Shown: positions 1 through 9,303 of the stretch, piece after piece
How the letters are laid out: each line of letters opens with the position of its first letter
How positions within the stretch are numbered: position 1 is the first letter of the stretch
NCBI GenBank assembly: GCA_039519185.1
Contig: CM076846.1
Coordinates: 187,783,068 to 187,847,067, forward strand
DNA from: Astragalus membranaceus
Taxonomy: Eukaryota > Streptophyta > Magnoliopsida > Fabales > Fabaceae
DNA: 64,000 bases
Reading direction: 5' to 3'
Program-made: the position numbers and the translations under genes
Notes under the pieces: model-generated
What the model was told of the DNA's origin: nothing
Database searches by the model: none
Seen by the model: only the letters and a program-made list of their open reading frames with translations

Positions 1-388
1 TATAAAGTATATATTTAAAAATAAAAAAAACAAAGCGGATTTAGGTGACTTTAAAGGTAAATCCGTTTTCTAATTTTTACAAATCGGATATAGCTTCACC
101 AGGTATATCCGATTTCTTAAACAATAAAGGCGGATTTAGCTAAATCCGATTTCGCATCGGATTTAGCTAAATCCGATTTGTAAATATTTTGCCTCAGAAT
201 TAAATCGTATTTAAAGCTAATCGGATTTACCTTCCATTTAGGTAAATCCGATTTCCAGATTAAGTGGTCCCCCACCAGAGAATCTTCCAAAAGTCAATTT
301 TTGTAATTTATGTCAGGGGTATTTTTGGAATAACGTTTTTGGGTGGGGGTACATGGAAGCTGATGGGGGTATAAAAAAAAAAAACCCA
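1..388 (+). mobile_element. 3' end of a MULE (PMD-type family), cut by window edge
   Basis: This stretch matches the right end of the complete MULE found at about 11590-12025. Both hold palindromic subterminal motifs built on CGGATTTAGCTAAATCCG, then a shared segment containing GGTCCCCCACCAGAG. Both finish in a G-rich segment, here ending TGATGGGGGTATAAAA and an A-run followed by CCCA. It is therefore the right terminus of a second element of the same family in the same orientation. The rest lies outside the window, so its duplication cannot be tested. No coding sequence is seen here. Confidence 0.75.
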
Positions 389-495
389 CAAAGTTACTCT
401 TGTTGTCATGGATTATGAGCAAGTATCGTACAAGCATCGCCGGCCCAACGGTTACAGAAGCCTAAAGCGAGCTCTGACGCCTATGAAATAATAAA

Positions 496-811
496 GACTA
501 AAGTGCTCTCGGGGTTCCTTATCTTTATTTAAAGTAACGATTTGGTCTTTTATCTTTTTTTTGTCCCAAATCAGTCCTTTATGTTTTAAATTTTTGACGC
601 ATAAATCTTTTTCTGTCTCAAATCAGTCCTTTATGTTTCAAATTTTTGACACATAAATCCTTTTTTTTTTACACATAAATCAGCACTTTTAACGGAAAAG
701 GATTTATGTGTCAAAAATTTGAAAGATAAATGACTTATTTGGGATAAAAAAACATAAAAGACTAATTCGTTACTTTAAATAAAGATAAGGGATCCCGGGA
801 GCACTTTAGCC
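496..811. mobile_element. Foldback MITE, Mutator-type, copy 1
   Basis: A 316-bp element whose halves are inverted repeats of each other (for example GATTTATGTGTCAAAAATTT against ATTTTTGACACATAAATC). The ends are near GRCTAAAGTGCTC and its complement. It is flanked by the perfect 9-bp direct repeat AATAATAAA at 487-495 and 812-820. A 9-bp duplication points to mobilisation by a MULE transposase. A second copy with its own duplication lies at 57097-57413. It is non-coding. Confidence 0.9.
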
Positions 812-820
812 AATAATAAA

Positions 821-1275
821 ACAGTGCAAATTCTTCATATCGATTCAATATCATTTAAATTCTATTTTCTTGATTTTAGTGAAAAAATGGTTTTTTTACT
901 AAATGAAAAAAAATATTGAGCATCGTTATAACAACAAAACCATTCTGACGAAAAACTTCAAATTAAAAATACTATTTGAATATCGTATTGAATGAGTAAT
1001 TTAAGTTGAGTAAAAATAAATAATTTAAACTGATTAAACATAAATGAATAAGTTAAAATCTTTTATTCTATCTAAAGTTGGGGTTAAATAAATTGCAACA
1101 AATAGACACGGATTGACCATGATCTTGTATTTTCCTGGAGAGAACAAATATTATCTGAGCAAGGAGATTAGGAGAGAAACTACATTGCCATTAGTGTAAC
1201 CAAAAAAAAGGAGAGAACCTACATTTTGTCAAAAAAACTGATAAATTGCGTACCAAAACATGGTTGACATGAATA
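821..1275. other. AT-rich intergenic stretch
   Basis: No open reading frame, RNA gene or clear repeat recognised. The composition is AT-rich with short A and T runs. It separates two MITE insertions. Confidence 0.6.
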
Positions 1276-1285
1276 TGATTGTACC

Positions 1286-1668
1286 CAAGGTTTTAAAAAC
1301 CGGACCGGACCGTCCGGTTCAACCGGTTGAACCGGGAACCGGACCCCTGGCCGGTTGGTTCAACCCCATTTGAACCGCAGGCCAAAGAACCGTCCAGAAT
1401 CGGGGAAGAACCGGATAGAACCGCCAAGAACCGCTTTGAACCGGGAAAGAACCGGGAACTGAACCGGGTTGAACCGGGTTGAACCGCCCGAAATGCAATT
1501 TTTTATTTTTAAATTTACTTTTTTCTCCAAAATTTAATATTTTTTATTTTTTATTTAATAAATTACTTATCCGGTTCAACCATGGTTGAACCGGTTGAAC
1601 CGATTGAACCATGAACCATGAACCGAAGGTCTCGCCGGTTCGATCTCCGGTCCGGTTTTAAAAATATT
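1286..1668. mobile_element. CCGGTT-rich foldback MITE
   Basis: The terminal inverted repeats read TTTTAAAAACCGGACCGGAC on the left and the complement of TCCGGTCCGGTTTTAAAA on the right. The interior is dense in GGTTGAACCGG-type palindromes. The direct repeat TGATTGTACC is present at 1276-1285 and again at 1668-1677 (9-10 bp, the last base being shared with the element end). A 9-10-bp duplication fits a MULE-type MITE. No coding capacity. Confidence 0.8.
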
Positions 1669-3971
1669 GATTGTACCAAAAAATTTATTTATATGACATT
1701 GAAATGTCAAACGGAAAAGCTAGTAAGTACCTAGAAAATTTTAAAGCAGCACACACGTAATCAATGGCATGTTATTTGCTTATAAAAAAAAAAATTGCAT
1801 GTTATTTGATTGGTATTATTTTTCATTAATTAATTTCCATTTTTCAATAACACGTGGCCAAACATATATATAAATGAAAAATCATAGCAAAGGGATGAAC
1901 CCATGAAACTGAGAATAAGTATTAAGGATCGGTTTTTTTTACCCCCATCAACTCCCATCTATCCTCATCATTTCTGTGAAAATACTAAAATACTCTTAAA
2001 ATTTTGACAAAATTACAAAACATTTACCATTTCTCACTTGTATACGTTTGACCAGAAATTTACCAGAGATAATCGGATTTAGCATTCAGAGCTATATCTG
2101 ATTTTCAGTTCGGATTTACGCATCGGATCTACGTACTTCCGATTCCCTAAGAGACAGCACTAACAGTAAGTCGGATTTAGCTAAATCCGATTCCCCATCG
2201 TACTTACCACCGGATGTGGGATTTTATCACTGGTTCCAAATTAGCCCCCTCGTCCCGACCGAACATACAAATGTGGACCATGAGCTGGTGTCTGCTTTTG
2301 TTGAGAGGTGGCACTCAGAGACATCGTCATTTCACCTACCATTTGGTGAAATGACGATTACTTTGGATGATGTCTCCTGTTTGCTGCATCTACCCATTAC
2401 GGGGAACTACTACAGAGCCCCACCTACTTCGGTCACCACTGATCAGGCCATCCACCTAGCACATGTTTATCTAAGTGTGACTATAGAGGAGGCGGGGCTG
2501 GAGTGTCGAGCTTCATCTGGCCCATATATTACCGTTTTGAGTGGGCTGTAGGAGATTGTTACTAGAGGGTCCATAGAGAATGACATGTGTCCTGCTGTCA
2601 GGACCTTTATCCTTCTGATCCTGAGCTAGTCCATCTTCACGGTCAAGACCGGCGACAGGGCTAAGGCTAAGTGGCTGCTGCTACTTGAGGATGTCGGTGC
2701 AGCTGGAGTGGGATCATATGCATGGGGGGCAGCAGGACTTGCTTTCATGTATGACCAGCTGAACTACTCCTGCTTGGACCAAACGCATCAGTTAGGAAGG
2801 TATGCGACCCTCTTACAGGTAATAATTTTAAGTTAATTTTTCCCGAGTTTGGTTAAATTTCTGTTAAACAGTTTTTAATTCACCATGTTGTTTATCTTCT
2901 TTTTTTTAGAGCTGGATTTTATGGTATTTCCCTCAGCTGGTGGAGAGGAGGAGTGGATTGCGGACTGGAGCACTGTGTGGGCGTTGGAGGAAGAAGAAGA
3001 CAAATGGAGTGAAGCGGGTATACAGGTAGAGGATTGATGCACTGACCTCGGATGATGTCTGCTGGCGACCGTTTGAGGAGCACCGGGAGGAGGATAGAGA
3101 CTTTGAGCTAGGCATGGCAATGGGGCGGGGCGGGGACGTGTTTAACATTCCCCATCCCCATCCCCGATTCCCATATTCATCCCCGTTCCCCATCCCAAAC
3201 CCAACGGGGATGAAGAATTGATCCCCATCCCCGTACCCAACGGGTTCGGGGATCCCCGTCCCAACCCCGTCCCTGCATTGGAATTCATTTTTTAAAATTT
3301 AAAAGTAGTTTTTACCTGTCCCAAACCCAAAACTTATCCCACACCCAAACCCACCCCAAACCCGAAATTTAACACAACATAAAATCAATGCAATACTACA
3401 ATATATAACCAAAATATCAATTATCCAAAATGTCAACGACTCAACGTATAGCAATAAAATCATCATCAGTGAGATGACCAATGCACCATTGAATCCATAT
3501 TACATCATATCTCCCAGTATCTGGGGTAAAATCCTAAAACAATAAAGACGCAAGACGTGGTCAATAACTTCACTAAAGAATACATCAAAAATACTAAATC
3601 AAGACTAGTATCAAAACTTCAGAAGTGTCAGAGATGCCACATTAACTTGAAAGTTTCTACTATAGACTATCAAATGTGCCACATCAATATTGTCTTCGCT
3701 AAATGCTTTTGACGTCTTCACTCTTCAAAGTGGGAAGTGACACAACTAGTCAATATTTCACCTACAAAATAAAAAATACATGTTAAATATAAACACTAAA
3801 GTTGATAAAATTGGAAGGTGGTGATAAATAAATGATAGCAAATTTCACCTTCATCGTCGGGGTCTATTTCATTGAGTAAAGTGGCATACTCATTCAACTG
3901 AGAACTCATACCACCTATAAATATGAAATTCAATACAACAGTAAATCATCAAATTACTCTATTGTGAAGCT

Positions 3972-4992
3972 TTAAGGTTGTCCAATGAAGTCCAATACAA
4001 CAGTAAAATTCAATACATGCAGACATATGTAAAAACAATTTAAAACCATACCATTGTTTTCGATACTCCATAACCAACTTCTAGCACACATCAAAGCCTC
4101 TAAGGTTGTCCAATGAAGTCGGCTACGATGCGGGCTTAAGATATTTCCACTAGTGCTGAATGCTGATTCAGAAGCTACCGTAGAAATAGGAATTGCTAAT
4201 ATATCTTTTGCAATTGCTTGAAGTGTTGGATATTTAACCCCATTCAACTTCCACCACAACAGAATATCAAAATCGGGACTTCGAGGTTCTAGCTCTTTTT
4301 CTCCTTTGAACAAAATCATCAAAATCTTGTAAACCATCATTAGTATCACAACCAGCTTCCGACATTGATGAGTTACCACAAGTCTCTTGATTGAATTTCA
4401 TTTGATAATCAGCAATTAAATCATAGCACAATTGTTGGATCCTCTGAACTTGCTCAACAGAGTCACGTGCATACAATTTTTCAAAATAGAATTCAAGTAA
4501 ATCCATTTTGCATCTAGGATTCAAAATAGTAGCACTTCCCATTACATCCTGGGTGACCCTCCAATATTTATCAAATTTCTGCATCATCTTGTTAGCCATT
4601 TCTTTAATCAATGTATCAGAGGAGACCATCCAAGTAGATATTGCCAATTTGATCTTACAAATCTCAGGAAAAAATAAATTGGCAGTAGGATACTTAGTGC
4701 CAGAAATGAGTTCAGTGATTTTATTGAACTTTTCCAATCATTCACAAACATTCTTTGCAAATTTCCATTGTGAACTAGTTGGAACACTAGTGTATTGAGC
4801 CTCTTTCAGCCTTAACCTACTAAATACATCCTCATACAAAATAGCAATGCTAAGCATCTTATATGTGGAGTTCCATCTTGTTGGACAATCTAAACACAAA
4901 TTTCTAGTGCAAGGAATTCTCAATTGTTTAGCTGTCTCCTCAAATCTTTCCCTCCTTTTAGCAAATTGTACAAATACAGTAACGATCAGCAA
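3972..4992 (-). pseudogene. hAT transposase (zinc-finger BED / RICESLEEPER-like), broken
   Basis: Read on -, 4992 to 4741 encodes LCLDCPTRWNSTYKML, a conserved block of plant hAT transposases. After a TGA near 4738-4740 the same frame goes on with KFNKITELISGTKYPTANLF and ATILNPRCKMDLLEFYF. A frameshift near 4310 leads into 4300-4050, which encodes DILAIPISTVASESAFSTSG and SRLHWTTLEALMCARSWL, the hATC dimerisation domain. The N-terminal zinc finger and the first catalytic region are missing; upstream sequence is replaced by short tandem repeats. With an in-frame stop, a frameshift and a missing N-terminus, the element cannot encode its own working transposase. Confidence 0.88.
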
Positions 4993-5390
4993 ATCATTAT
5001 CAGCAAATTATCAGCAAATTATACAGATACAGTAACGATCAGCAAATTATACAGATACAGTAACGATCACCAAATCATTATCTCCAATCCCTCTCTCGTT
5101 ATCAGCAAATTGTACAGATACAGTAACGATCAGCAAATCCATCAGCAAATTATCAGCAAATCATTATCAGCAAATTATCAGCAAATCATTATCAGCAAAT
5201 CAATATCAGGATGTATTTAGCAACGATCAGCAACCAGATTAAAGCAACCAGATTCCAGATTAGCAACCAGATTAAAGCAACGATTAACATAGATCAGCAA
5301 CGATTAGCAACCAGATTAGCAACAGGATTAGCAACCAGATTAGCAACAAGATTAGCAACAAGATTAGAGCAAGATTAAAGCAATGATGGA
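4975..5390 (+). repeat. ATCAGCAAAT / AGCAACCAGATT minisatellite
   Basis: Short units based on ATCAGCAAATTAT with interspersed ACAGATACAGTAACG are repeated about 15 times (4985-5210). They grade into AGCAACCAGATT units (5220-5370). The array lies inside the hAT, upstream of its transposase fragment, where the missing N-terminal coding region would be expected. Confidence 0.85.
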
Positions 5391-5503
5391 GAAGGGTGAA
5401 CAATACCAGAAGCGCGAGAAGAAGCGCGAGAAGAAGAGAAGGCTGAGTGAGGGATAGATCACAGACGGAGGCGCAGAGAAGACTGGAGAAGAGACGGAGG
5501 GAG

Positions 5504-7144
5504 TGGTGTGGTTATTTTAATATATGCAAGTATACATAGTCACACAAGTAATAAAGTGATAAGAAAGGTCGAACCCACAGGGATTATGTATTGTAAATTT
5601 TTGTAGTTCAAAGTGTACACTTAGTGTGTCTACACTATTCAGTATTTTTGGTTTGGAGTTTTCAAAGTAAGTAAAAAATAGTAATAAACAATAAAATGTG
5701 TGAGAAATCAGTGGAAAAAGTAGTTGAGATGTTTTCACCAAGTACTTTACTTCTAAGTGTTTTAATGGAGTATGTAGTGTGGGAACACTGGATGTAGGTG
5801 CATTAGTTTGTGCCTTTCAGCACTTCTCTTTAGAGTTTCATTACAAGCTCTTATGATCTTTGTTTTTTACAGTAAAGAAAGGTTTGTCAATTCCTCCCTT
5901 GCCTCCTAACAATGATCCAAGTTGCTAAATAGGTTCACTCTTGTAATTTTATTATCCTAAGGACTATGCTATCCTATGTCTAGGTTTTAGCATGTATTTA
6001 ACAAAGTTTCCTTTATTAAATACTTGTCCCTATTAACTCTTGAGTTCATAAATGTAGCCCATGTCTGCTGCTACAAGTTTTACCTATTCTAAAGTGATCA
6101 ATTCCAGAATAAGTTGAAAGAAGTATTATGCAAGAGTTTAAAGTGTTTACACTACATAAACCATAATAACATATTTAGAAGTTCATTACAAGGTTAGAAC
6201 ATCTCAACTTAAGGGAATTTAGCTCATGTTACTCATGTTATAAAGCAAAGAATATGCAAAGAACATAAGTAAAGGAATAATAAAGCAAAAGAACTTAAAA
6301 GAGTAGAGATTACTTGAATAGAAGATCTTTTGCATTAAGTTCCCAAGTTGAAGTACAATAAAGATTTCTTACACGAATTTCTTCAAAGTAGAAGTGAAGG
6401 GAATGGTTGTCAAGCACTTCCTCACCTTCCTCTCCTTAGAAACTTGAAATGAAAATAAACTAAACCTAAACTAAGTGATCCTTTCAGAAAACAAAATGAA
6501 GAATTACAAATGAAAGATGAAGGATTTAAAGATGTAAAAGATGATGGATAAGTGAAGATATGGCTTCTATTTATAGGCTTGAAAGCTTTCCTCTTGCAAG
6601 AGGTTTCTTTTGGCGTGAACGATCAGCTGAGGGGACCAAACATGGTTAGTTGTAGACAACCAATCAAGCTTTGGTCGCTTGCATGCATAACAAAAGATGA
6701 GGTCCATTGGAGAAGTGCCACATGTCTTTTAGATAAGTTGAGTCTTGCAACTTGATTTTTATGTGTATCGCCGACTTCTGCAAGTGGCTCAACTCTAGGT
6801 GACTAGGCATGACGTCACAAATCAAGTGTGGAAGCATTGAAATGGTCTTTGGATGTTTTGGTATAAACTGCAGAATTTAGCAGGTGTTGGCAGTGTTTCC
6901 ACTCCTAGTATTTCCACTCCTGGTGTTGGCAGTAATTCCACTCCTGCAGTAGCTGCACTGAACAAAAACATCAAACCTAACAAGATTTGTGCATTTTGCC
7001 TAGATCATTGCCCTTTATCCATTTGAATATTTAGAATGTTGTTCCTTGATAAATAAGCTATAAATATATATATAAATGTTCTTGAAAATAAGCAATAACT
7101 CAAGCTTAATTGTATGAATAACTCTATATAAAATAGAGTTATCA
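5504..7144. mobile_element. TG...CA element, probable solo LTR, inside the hAT
   Basis: The element begins TGGTGTGGTTATTTT and ends AGAGTTATCA. It is flanked by the 5-bp direct repeat GGGAG at 5499-5503 and 7145-7149. TG...CA ends with a 5-bp duplication are the signature of LTR elements. At 1641 bp with no coding sequence it is most simply a solo LTR. The last 30 bases form an imperfect hairpin (ATAACTCTATATAAAATAGA and onward). Near the left end is GTCGAACCCACAGGGATT, a motif I have seen in other plant repeats but cannot name. Confidence 0.7.
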
Positions 7145-7149
7145 GGGAG

Positions 7150-7450
7150 GCGCTGCCGCTATGTCTGAGAGAGTGATGGAGGCGGAGGGAGGCGCTGAGT
7201 GAGGGACAGATCACAGACGGAGGGAGGCGCTGTGTGAGAGTGAGAGAGGGATGGAGGCGCCGTGAGAGTGACTGAGTGAGAGGCGCAGAGAGGGATTGGA
7301 GAGGCGATGAGAGGGAGGCGCAGAGACGGAGGCGTAGAGACGGAGTGAGAGAGGGATTGGAGAGGCGCTGTGACGGAGGCGCAGAGAGGGATTGGAGAGG
7401 CGTTGTGATGTCATGGCTGAGTGAGAGAGGGATTGGAGAGAACGTCTTAC
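7150..7450 (+). repeat. GA-rich minisatellite within the hAT
   Basis: Imperfect units such as GAGAGAGGGATTGGAGAGGC and AGACGGAGGCGCAGAGA are repeated across about 300 bp. A short piece of the same sequence (5400-5503) sits on the other side of the 1641-bp insertion, so that element landed inside this array. No gene is supported. Confidence 0.8.
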
Positions 7451-8156
7451 TGTGTTAGGTTAGGTGCAGTAAGGTGTTTGTGTTTTTAGGGTTTCTAATT
7501 TTGGAGGGGTATTAATGTAATTCCCATATTCGGGGCGGGTTCGGGGACGGGTTCGGGGACGGGACCTATATCCCCATTACCCGTCCCATCCCCGTTTTTC
7601 AATTTCGGGGAAAACCCAAACCCAAACCCAAACCCAGTCAAAGCGGGGAAAACCCGTCAAATCGGGGCGGGTTTAGTTCGTTCTCGCGGGTATGGGTTTC
7701 GTTGCCATGCCTACTTTGAGCAGGTCTCATTATACAAGGGCCACATCAGCTGGGGAGACATCACTGTTCCCTACATGCCCGATAGGTGCCTTAGACAGTT
7801 TGGGTACGTGCAGGTCATCCCACGTCACCCTCTTACCGGTCGTCCGAGCAATGCAGTCTGCATTTTTCGGATTGCACATTATATGCCTGTGGTGCAAGAC
7901 GTTTTGCGTACTACTTATGCTGCTGAGGAGTTGGGTCAGGTTGCTCCGGACTACATACATTGGTATGTGAGAGCATCTATTCCTATACTCTTACCGGTTG
8001 CATCACCACCACCACCACCAGTACAGCCAGATTTGCTAGAGATTGTGGAGGACGCGATTCGGAGGGGGCTTCGGAGCAGAGACATTAGGATGGGTAGTCA
8101 GACATACGCTCGCCTCACCCGATTACTGGATATGCTACCGAGGGGGCGTGACTAGG

Positions 8157-8384
8157 GGGTTTTGTGTGATTGTATGCTTGAACTATTTTTATATTACTTG
8201 ATTATTAGTATTTCTTGTTTATTATATTTGTGGATAAAAGATATAATTTCGATATCATGCGATACAAGATAAAACATAACCAACGACAATAATAATAAAA
8301 TATAAAAGATACATACTGAGCTGGTGGAGTTAAACAACAATAACAATAACTGAGTGACAGTGAAAACGATAAAATGGACATAAA
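8157..8384. other. Gap between convergent MULE genes
   Basis: Between the end of the PMD gene (+) and the end of the small MULE gene (-). It holds AT-rich sequence and a partial direct repeat of CTGAGCTGGTGGAGTTAAAC (8317 and 8387). No terminator can be named. Confidence 0.5.
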
Positions 8385-8783
8385 CTACTGAGCTGGTGGA
8401 GTTAAACGACGAAGGATCTCAGCAACGGTCCGTGTGGTTTCCACGTACAAATACAGATAACTCTTCCACTTAAACATGACATAAATGGACATCATTGCTT
8501 GGACGTCATCGTCATTCTTGACATCCATTGTAGACCAGTGCACACGTCCATCAGACCAATCCGGTTTCCGATAAACTATACGAGTTATCTCTCGCTCGTC
8601 GCCCTCCACTACAACCTTACGCAGTAGTTTATCTTTTAGGACAGCGAATGTTATGTTGTGTTTAAGTCTACACTGTATTGTGTCACGCCCCTCGAAACAG
8701 ACACCATCAACTTTGTTGGTGATGATGCCCTGATGATGAATGATAGTGAGGGATGAATCCTCTGAGTATTGTGTTAGGGGCAT
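8385..8783 (-). CDS. Small MULE-associated protein of unknown function
   Basis: Read on -, the ATG at 8783-8781 opens a frame of about 130 residues starting MPLTQYSEDSSLTIIHHQGI and ending ILRRLTPPAQ. The frame is open further upstream, but that part is serine- and leucine-rich and looks like leader sequence (a plausible transcript leader with CT-rich sequence). The region IQCRLKHNITFAVLKDKLLR followed by acidic and aromatic residues loosely resembles the small N-terminal domain found with plant MuDR-type transposases. That likeness is from memory and weak. It lies downstream of the transposase on the same strand inside the same MULE. It may be a separate gene or a displaced exon. No enzyme motif is visible. 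Confidence 0.5.
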   Translation of the reverse strand: MPLTQYSEDSSLTIIHHQGIITNKVDGVCFEGRDTIQCRLKHNITFAVLKDKLLRKVVVEGDEREITRIVYRKPDWSDGRVHWSTMDVKNDDDVQAMMSIYVMFKWKSYLYLYVETTRTVAEILRRLTPPAQ

Positions 8784-8929
8784 TTTTTTGTGGAGAAGAA
8801 GAAGCAGATAATGAGTTAGGGAGTGAGTGAGAGTGAAATTTGGGAGTGACAAGAATGAGGTTGGCAATAGGTATTTATAGAATTCGTCAATGATTATCAA
8901 CCGTTGATATTCTCGGTGCAATCTCACCC

Positions 8930-9300
8930 GTTGATCAAAGCGCTACTGTTTCTTTGATTAAATCTTACCTAATTATAGGCCAACTATCCTCACCAAGATC
9001 GAGACCAACCGCTACTGCTCGGAACCCACAATTACCATCCCTTTCAACATCAATAATTTTTCCACATACGAGTGCACGTGATGAGGAACCAACGGTAAAT
9101 TGAATTTAGTCTCACCCTGATGTGTTAATTGTTTAGAAACACTGAGATAGCTTTGAAGACCGCTGTGAAGATTTTATACAAGAAGACCGCCGTGATGAAT
9201 TTTTAGAAGAAGTTCCAGATTCTTGAGTAAGTTTCATCTTCTCATCCACATGCTCCCACCCAGAAGGATCACGCTTGACATCATATAATTTCTGCTTTTT
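8930..9300. other. Spacer between the two minus-strand MULE genes
   Basis: No reading frame of note and no repeat recognised. It probably contains the 3' untranslated region of the transposase and the promoter of the small gene. Confidence 0.5.
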
Positions 9301-9303
9301 CTT

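Larger units (their letters stand above)
3109..7713 (-). mobile_element. hAT transposon inserted in the PMD gene
   Basis: The 12-bp ends TAGGCATGGCAA and TTGCCATGCCTA are perfect inverted repeats. They are flanked by the 8-bp direct repeat CTTTGAGC at 3101-3108 and 7714-7721, the duplication length of hAT elements. Subterminal regions at both ends are dense in CCCCGTCCC/GGGGACGGG-type motifs. A broken hAT transposase is encoded on - at 3972-4992. Total length is 4605 bp, including a 1641-bp secondary insertion. Removing it rejoins the PMD reading frame between DFE and QVSLYKG. Confidence 0.93.
2216..8155 (+). pseudogene. Plant mobile domain (PMD, MAIN-like) gene, split by hAT
   Basis: PMD proteins form a plant family with both transposon-borne and host members (MAIN/MAIL1 act in silencing and genome stability). 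The first part (2216-2820) shows the PMD core: LVSAFVERWHSETSSFHLPF, then ITLDDVSCLLHLP, then AKWLLLLEDV and YAWGAAGLAFMYDQL. A probable intron (donor at 2821) leads to an exon near 2910-3027 and then to 3033-3108, encoding DALTSDDVCWRPFEEHREED. The hAT is inserted here. The reading frame resumes at 7722 and contains SWGDITVPYMPDRCLRQFGY and PRHP, a typical PMD C-terminal part, ending at 8155. In-frame TAG stops at 2549 and 2627 and the insertion mark it as dead. The N-terminus is not resolved; no good ATG precedes the first motif. It lies just inside the left MULE end. Confidence 0.8.

Noticed and set aside
7615..7650. Telomere-like run CCCAAACCCAAACCC
   Set aside because: The plant telomere unit is CCCTAAA; this run is CCCAAA, is short and lies in the hAT subterminal region with similar motifs at the other end.
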